Shown here: positions 59,362 through 64,000 of the stretch, piece by piece
Layout: every line of letters begins with the position of its first letter
How positions within the stretch are numbered: position 1 is the first letter of the stretch
From: an uncultured Flavobacteriales bacterium
GTDB taxonomy: Bacteria > Bacteroidota > Bacteroidia > Flavobacteriales_D > Sanyastnellaceae
Reading direction: 5' to 3'
DNA length: 64,000 bases
NCBI GenBank assembly: GCA_937974555.1
Contig: CALJKR010000073.1
Span: 43,052-107,051, forward strand
The notes under the pieces: generated by a model
Told to the model about the DNA's origin: nothing
What the model saw: the letters and a program-made list of their open reading frames with translations, nothing else
Databases searched by the model: none
Position numbers and translations under genes: made by a program

Positions 59362-62300
59362 ATGAAAAAGTTATTCTTAACCTTGTTTTTTTTCGGATTA
59401 GTTTCTTTCATTCCCTCATCTTTTCAATCCCTCTTTACCATTTCTGCTCAGATTCCCTCTGACGGATTGGTGGCTTGGTATCCTTTCAATGGCAACGCCA
59501 ATGACGAGAGTGGGAATGGGAGAAATGGAGTGGTCACGGATGCAGTTCTTGGTCAAGATAGAAATGGAAATGCAAATTCGGCCTATTACTTTAATGGAAC
59601 ATCGGCTTATATTGAGTTGCCGCAGTTCGAGGAGTACAACAATTCAAATCAAATATCAATTTCTGTTTGGGTTAAAATATTGGGATATAATTCCAATACT
59701 GATTGCAATTCTGGTTGTGCTCAATTCATAGTTTCAAGAGGTCATGATTTTTCAGCGGGACATTTTAAGGTATCAATTGCTGAAAGTCCCGGGCTAACCA
59801 AGTTTGATGGTGTTGTAAGTCCAGCCTCAGGCACTGGAGGGGTGAGCAGTAATGTTGTCAGATCATTTCCGATGACCAATTGGGTACATTTGGTATTAAG
59901 CTACAATGGAAGTGCGATTAAACTATATGAAGACGGGTTATTGGTTGCTCAGAAGAATTACTCAATAAGTATTGGATCAACAGCATCTCCTGTGATGATC
60001 GGTAAGCACTTTTTTCCTTCGAATTTTCCTTATTTTGTAAATGGTGGTATTGATGATGTTGCACTATATAATCGAGCCTTAAGCGATCTGGAAGTTCAAA
60101 GTATATTTCTCGCCGGACAAGCCCCTTGTACACCTGTAAGCAATAATATTTCAGCAACCATTACCCAAGGCCAATCCTATTCACTTGGCACACAAACCTT
60201 GACAGCCGCCGGAACTTACACGGAAGTATTTACCTCAGCCGCAGGTTGTGATTCAACGGTGACGCTGAATTTGAGTGTGGAGCCGTTGTTGACCTGCAAC
60301 ATCACCACACCCACCACCACCTTGTGCGCTGGGCAATCCGCCATGTTGACAATGAATACAACAGGTGGTGCGGGCGCTTCTTCCCAATTGCCTGCCAACT
60401 TGCAACAAGGATTGGTGGCTTATTATCCGTTCAATGGCAATGCCAATGATGAGAGTGGGAATGGGTTCAATGGAACGATCACGGGTAATCTCCCATTTGT
60501 AACGGACAGAAACGGGAATGCCAATGGAGCTATTTCATTTACTGCTGCAAATTGCAACACCCAAGTGGAAGCTCTAATAGACAATGCCCAAATTTCGGGT
60601 CAAATGACCTTGTCTTTTTGGGTGAATAAGCAAGACGCGGGTTGCGAAGGTTCTCGATTTTTTGCATCTTATTTTTCTCAAGTTGGAATTTTAAATAACA
60701 CCAATGGACATTTTCAAATTATCGATAACTCCACTGGATTTTCTGTGAATCATGTGGTAGGTTCAGGTGTAGTTGCCGCTTCAGATTATGCGGATATTCT
60801 TCAGCAATGGACGATGATTACCTACGCCAATGATGGGCAAAATGGATACTTCTATAAAAATGGAAATTTGTTTGCCACTGTTCCCAACAATAGTGGGGAA
60901 TTGATCACCTTGGGTAATAAAATTATTTTTGGTCATTTGGGGAATTCATGGGTCTTAGGACAAACCGCTTTTAATGGATGGATGGATGATGCCGCCATTT
61001 GGGGAAGGTCTTTGACAGTACAAGAGATTCAGCAACTATATGCCTCTCAATCCTACACTTGGTCCACCAACGCAACCACCCCCACCATAACCGTTTCTCC
61101 AACCACCACCACCACCTATAGCTGCATGGTGACCCAAGGCAATCAGACTTGCACCACTAGTGTGGACATCACCGTGAATCCCGCTATCACCAAAGCAATA
61201 AGCGCAACGATAGTAGAAGGACAATCTTACACCTTGGGCACTCAAACTTTAACCACCGCAGGAACTTACACAGAAGTATTCACCTCAGCCGCAGGTTGTG
61301 ATTCAACTGTCACCTTGACTTTGACAATAGAGCCATTGTTGACTTGTGAGATCGTAAGCAATAACAATTTGATTTGTCAGGGAGATTCTGTAATTATGGA
61401 ATTGTCTATTCCGTCATCTCAGAATAATATAGATTCCTTCAATATCGGCGATATCGGCCCAGCAGGCGGTGTTATTTATTATGATAAAGGATTCGAATCT
61501 AATGGTTGGCGATATTTGGAGGCGATGCCATATGACCTACCATCCGCTCCTTTTGGTTGTTATGGAACAGTCCTTTCGAATTGTAATGAAATTGATTTGG
61601 GATTTGGCGCAAGTAATACATCTGCCATAGTCGGTCAATGTAATGAAGTTGGCTCTGCAGCTAGACTATGTGAAGATCTTGTTTTTGGTGGGAAGTCAGA
61701 TTGGTTTTTACCTAGTAGAATGGAATTGTATCAATTGTACTTGCAGCGAAACATAGTTGGTGGATTTATTTCAGATGGAAATTATTGGTCTTCAACTCAG
61801 CAACCTGTTCCTTTTCCACTACCAGATTTTGCTTATTTCCAAGGATTTCAGGATAATTTGGTATGTTGCGATGGTCTTTACAATACTGAAAAATACACAG
61901 TACTTTCCGTAAGAGCCATTCGCTATGTTTCTGCGTCAGAGGTATTAAATTACAATTGGTCAACCAACGCAACGACTCCCACCATCACTGTTTCTCCAAC
62001 CAGCAATACCACTTACAGCTGTACGGTTACGCAAGGAAACCAAACCTGCACAGCCAGTGTGGACATCACCGTGAATCCCGCTGTCACCCATGCGGTGAGT
62101 GCAACGATACTAGAAGGCCAATCTTACACCTTGGGTACACAAACACCAACCACAGCCGGTACCTACACAGAAGTATTTACCTCTGCTGCTGGCTGTGATT
62201 CAACCGTTACGTTGACGTTGGCGGTGGAGCCATTGTTGACTTGTGAGATAACCTCAAATTCAACTTCTGTTTGCTCAGGTGAAGAATTGATCCTATCTAT

Positions 62301-64000
62301 GAATTCTAACGCTGCAGATATTGTCAACGTTGGTCAATCTACCTTCAATGGACAAGGCTATATTCAATTCCCCAACACTGGATTGACCGGTTCAACCTCA
62401 CGAACCATTTCCTACAGAGCCAAGACATCTAGCCAGAATATCATGTCTGTGCTTAACTATGGCGGGGCACCCAATAATGGGACGGGCTTGGTTGAATTGG
62501 GCATGAACCTAAATATGTGGTTTGGCGCTGGTTCAGGTTACTGTGATTCTATTACCAAAGGCGTTTCATTCTTTTCTAACTCGCACAGCGTCAACATTGG
62601 TAAAACAATTTTTGACAATGAATGGCACACGGTGACCTATGTGATGGGAGAGAACAACAATTCTTCATTTTCTTCAATTAAAGTTTATGTCGACGGTATC
62701 TTGGTAAGCCAAGGTCAAAACAATACGCCTTTCTGTGGCCACAATTGGGGAGGTTGGACCTACAATACAGTGGACGGCCCTCTCACCATAGGAAAGCCTT
62801 CTTCTTTTAATCCCTACGCCTCTAAATTCGTCGGCAGCATTGCAGATGTGGGCATGTGGTCCCGCGCTCTAACGAGCGTTGAGGTGGCCAACTTAAGTGG
62901 ACAAACTCCAGCAGCCATTCCACTGGGATTGGCGCACCATTATTCATTGCTGGGCAATGCACCAGTGGACTTGATCACTGGTGCAAGCGGTCAGGTATTG
63001 GGACTCACGAGTTCAAACATCACTTGGTCCACCAACGCAACCACTCCAACCATCACTGTCTCTCCAACGACCAACACCACATACAGCTGCACGGTGACCA
63101 GCGGAACACAGACTTGCACTGCCTCCATTGACATCGCCGTGAATCCGCAACAAACCTACTTCGCCGATAACGATGGAGACGGTTACGGAAATCCAGATTT
63201 GGTTGTGCAAGATTGTAACTTGCCTGTGGGTTATGTGTCGGACAATACGGATTGCAATGACAACAATGCTTTGGTGTTTTTTGCAAGTACCGAAATCTGC
63301 AACGGCCTCGATGACGATTGCGATGGTCTGGTGGACGAAGGTCTTACGGTTACCTCTATTCAACCTATTTCAGTATCGACGGCTTTGTATCCCACCTGCT
63401 CAGGTAACGCGCTGAAATCGGCCAACCTCAACAACGGAACGAATTCCGATTTGATTGAGGGATCAGGTCTTGACCTATGGTATAGCTTAACGGCTCAATA
63501 CAACACGCTGCGTGCGTCATTGTCCGCTGCCTTTGGCGACAACGAAATTCGCCTCTACAGCTACAACAATGGCTGCTTCGAATTGCTGGAAACAGAGCAT
63601 GAGGTGTACGCCACTACTTCATTGGCAACAGGCAATCAAATTTTGATTTCGGATGATTTGATTCCCGGGCAAACCTACTACATCGCCGTACACAACATCA
63701 GCGGCGCTATGAACACCAGTGCCAAGATGTGCTTCAATCATTTTGTGGGATCTACGTGCGATCATTATTACAGCAACAATACAGGGGTGTACAACAACGT
63801 CTGCACGAGCTTCAAGGCGCAGTACAAGGGCAACGCCACGAACTACATTTTTGATGTGCTCAGCGCGACCCAAAACAACGCGAACTTGAACATCACGCCA
63901 TGGTCCTATACGACAACAACGGCGAGCTCCATTGTTCCCCGTATCGGAACCATTTTCCCAGTGAACATGTCGGCTTCGGCCAAGGTGTATACTTTGCAAA
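59362..64000 (+). CDS. Giant secreted protein with LamG, DUF1566 and MopE domains, 3' end beyond the window
   Basis: The ATG at 59362 opens a frame that stays free of stops to the right edge (at least 1546 residues). A signal peptide (about 1-30) is followed by three LamG-like domains (from about nt 59467, 60415 and 62310; the first two begin GLVAWYPFNGNANDESGNG and GLVAYYPFNGNANDESGNG). A DUF1566-like domain lies at about 61435-61935 (GDIGPAGGVIYYDKG, SDWFLPSRMELYQLY). Three copies of an EGQSYTLGTQT module occur (60148, 61198, 62095), with three PKD/Ig-like WSTNATTPTITVSP segments and one MopE module (63150-63345). No T9SS sorting domain is seen yet, which is expected if it lies at the missing C-terminus. 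Its domain style matches the T9SS cargo elsewhere in the window; a surface or released adhesin or glycan-binding role is inferred. Confidence 0.83.
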   Translation, partial: MKKLFLTLFFFGLVSFIPSSFQSLFTISAQIPSDGLVAWYPFNGNANDESGNGRNGVVTDAVLGQDRNGNANSAYYFNGTSAYIELPQFEEYNNSNQISISVWVKILGYNSNTDCNSGCAQFIVSRGHDFSAGHFKVSIAESPGLTKFDGVVSPASGTGGVSSNVVRSFPMTNWVHLVLSYNGSAIKLYEDGLLVAQKNYSISIGSTASPVMIGKHFFPSNFPYFVNGGIDDVALYNRALSDLEVQSIFLAGQAPCTPVSNNISATITQGQSYSLGTQTLTAAGTYTEVFTSAAGCDSTVTLNLSVEPLLTCNITTPTTTLCAGQSAMLTMNTTGGAGASSQLPANLQQGLVAYYPFNGNANDESGNGFNGTITGNLPFVTDRNGNANGAISFTAANCNTQVEALIDNAQISGQMTLSFWVNKQDAGCEGSRFFASYFSQVGILNNTNGHFQIIDNSTGFSVNHVVGSGVVAASDYADILQQWTMITYANDGQNGYFYKNGNLFATVPNNSGELITLGNKIIFGHLGNSWVLGQTAFNGWMDDAAIWGRSLTVQEIQQLYASQSYTWSTNATTPTITVSPTTTTTYSCMVTQGNQTCTTSVDITVNPAITKAISATIVEGQSYTLGTQTLTTAGTYTEVFTSAAGCDSTVTLTLTIEPLLTCEIVSNNNLICQGDSVIMELSIPSSQNNIDSFNIGDIGPAGGVIYYDKGFESNGWRYLEAMPYDLPSAPFGCYGTVLSNCNEIDLGFGASNTSAIVGQCNEVGSAARLCEDLVFGGKSDWFLPSRMELYQLYLQRNIVGGFISDGNYWSSTQQPVPFPLPDFAYFQGFQDNLVCCDGLYNTEKYTVLSVRAIRYVSASEVLNYNWSTNATTPTITVSPTSNTTYSCTVTQGNQTCTASVDITVNPAVTHAVSATILEGQSYTLGTQTPTTAGTYTEVFTSAAGCDSTVTLTLAVEPLLTCEITSNSTSVCSGEELILSMNSNAADIVNVGQSTFNGQGYIQFPNTGLTGSTSRTISYRAKTSSQNIMSVLNYGGAPNNGTGLVELGMNLNMWFGAGSGYCDSITKGVSFFSNSHSVNIGKTIFDNEWHTVTYVMGENNNSSFSSIKVYVDGILVSQGQNNTPFCGHNWGGWTYNTVDGPLTIGKPSSFNPYASKFVGSIADVGMWSRALTSVEVANLSGQTPAAIPLGLAHHYSLLGNAPVDLITGASGQVLGLTSSNITWSTNATTPTITVSPTTNTTYSCTVTSGTQTCTASIDIAVNPQQTYFADNDGDGYGNPDLVVQDCNLPVGYVSDNTDCNDNNALVFFASTEICNGLDDDCDGLVDEGLTVTSIQPISVSTALYPTCSGNALKSANLNNGTNSDLIEGSGLDLWYSLTAQYNTLRASLSAAFGDNEIRLYSYNNGCFELLETEHEVYATTSLATGNQILISDDLIPGQTYYIAVHNISGAMNTSAKMCFNHFVGSTCDHYYSNNTGVYNNVCTSFKAQYKGNATNYIFDVLSATQNNANLNITPWSYTTTTASSIVPRIGTIFPVNMSASAKVYTLQ
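60148..62250 (+). repeat. Three dispersed EGQSYTLGTQT modules in the giant LamG protein
   Basis: Copies of about 50 codons start at 60148, 61198 and 62095. Each reads ISATI/VSATI...GQSY(S/T)LGTQT, then GTYTEVFTSAAGCDSTVTL and EPLLTC. They are separated by LamG or DUF1566 domains and lie in the same frame. Confidence 0.82.

Noticed and set aside
63840..64000. Possible frameshift near the right edge, because two frames read sensibly there
   Set aside because: Checked at several positions (60301, 61081, 62041, 63061, 63841): all coding text is in the frame that starts at 59362.
1..64000. tRNA, rRNA, insertion sequence, prophage or integrase
   Set aside because: Intergenic gaps are short and were read on both strands. 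No cloverleaf, rRNA signature or transposase/integrase motif was seen.

Overview
The window looks like a chromosome segment of a free-living or aquatic member of the Bacteroidota, most likely order Flavobacteriales. The evidence is a set of type IX secretion (T9SS) parts and cargo: the C-terminal half of the SprA translocon protein, a PorP/SprF protein, and several cargo proteins with type A or type B C-terminal sorting domains. Bacteroidota-style -7 promoter elements (TAnnTTTG) lie in front of many genes, and gene orders such as rel-fur-purA-ostA fit the same assignment. No rRNA, tRNA, CRISPR array, insertion sequence or prophage was seen.

Layout. (1) 1-2768: 3' part of sprA on the + strand. 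(2) 2765-8325, minus strand: envelope and glycan genes (WecA/TagO-like transferase, Wzi/RemB-like barrel, GDP-fucose synthase, an orphan OppC-type permease, a membrane GT2). (3) ruvC, divergent from the GT2. (4) 8907-20323, minus strand: a tightly packed run read rel, fur, purA, ostA-like, glyA, yyaL-like, two small exported proteins, and a secreted copper monooxygenase/cytochrome c/T9SS fusion. (5) 20460-27197: a 2245-residue secreted protein built from MopE-type metal-binding modules. (6) recQ, then divergent kdsD-tatC. (7) 31516-40013: three T9SS cargo genes, the last two each with a strong -7 element and a hairpin terminator. (8) pgk, convergent with a pnuC/NadR-kinase NAD salvage pair. 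(9) 42434-46625: a second large MopE-repeat protein with a type B sorting domain, directly followed by its probable partner porP/sprF. (10) 46660-57909: housekeeping genes (fused 2-oxoacid dehydrogenase E1, a COG2509-like flavoprotein, recR, a GT2 fusion, DUF1801, pyrG, AI-2E permease, sixA, YdeI-like, ZIP transporter, and a 36-residue small ORF). (11) A GC-rich palindrome pair, then a regulator-like orphan gene. (12) 59362 to the right edge: a giant LamG/DUF1566/MopE secreted protein whose frame stays open at the edge (at least 1546 residues).

How it fits together. The T9SS cargo genes are all on the + strand except the copper monooxygenase, and they sit singly between housekeeping operons. 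Across four proteins I count about 31 modules of the form DCND...EICxGIDxNCDGxIDE, plus nine ACNY cysteine modules. The cell therefore appears to invest heavily in long, Asp- and Cys-rich extracellular proteins that probably bind Ca2+ or other metals and are cross-linked by disulfides. Export through SprA and anchoring or guidance through the PorP/SprF protein are inferred from family knowledge. The most unusual items are the Cu monooxygenase/heme/T9SS fusion, the MopE arrays, two promoters with identical near-leaderless geometry, a GT2 carrying a degenerate phosphoglycosyltransferase tail, and the giant open frame at the right edge.
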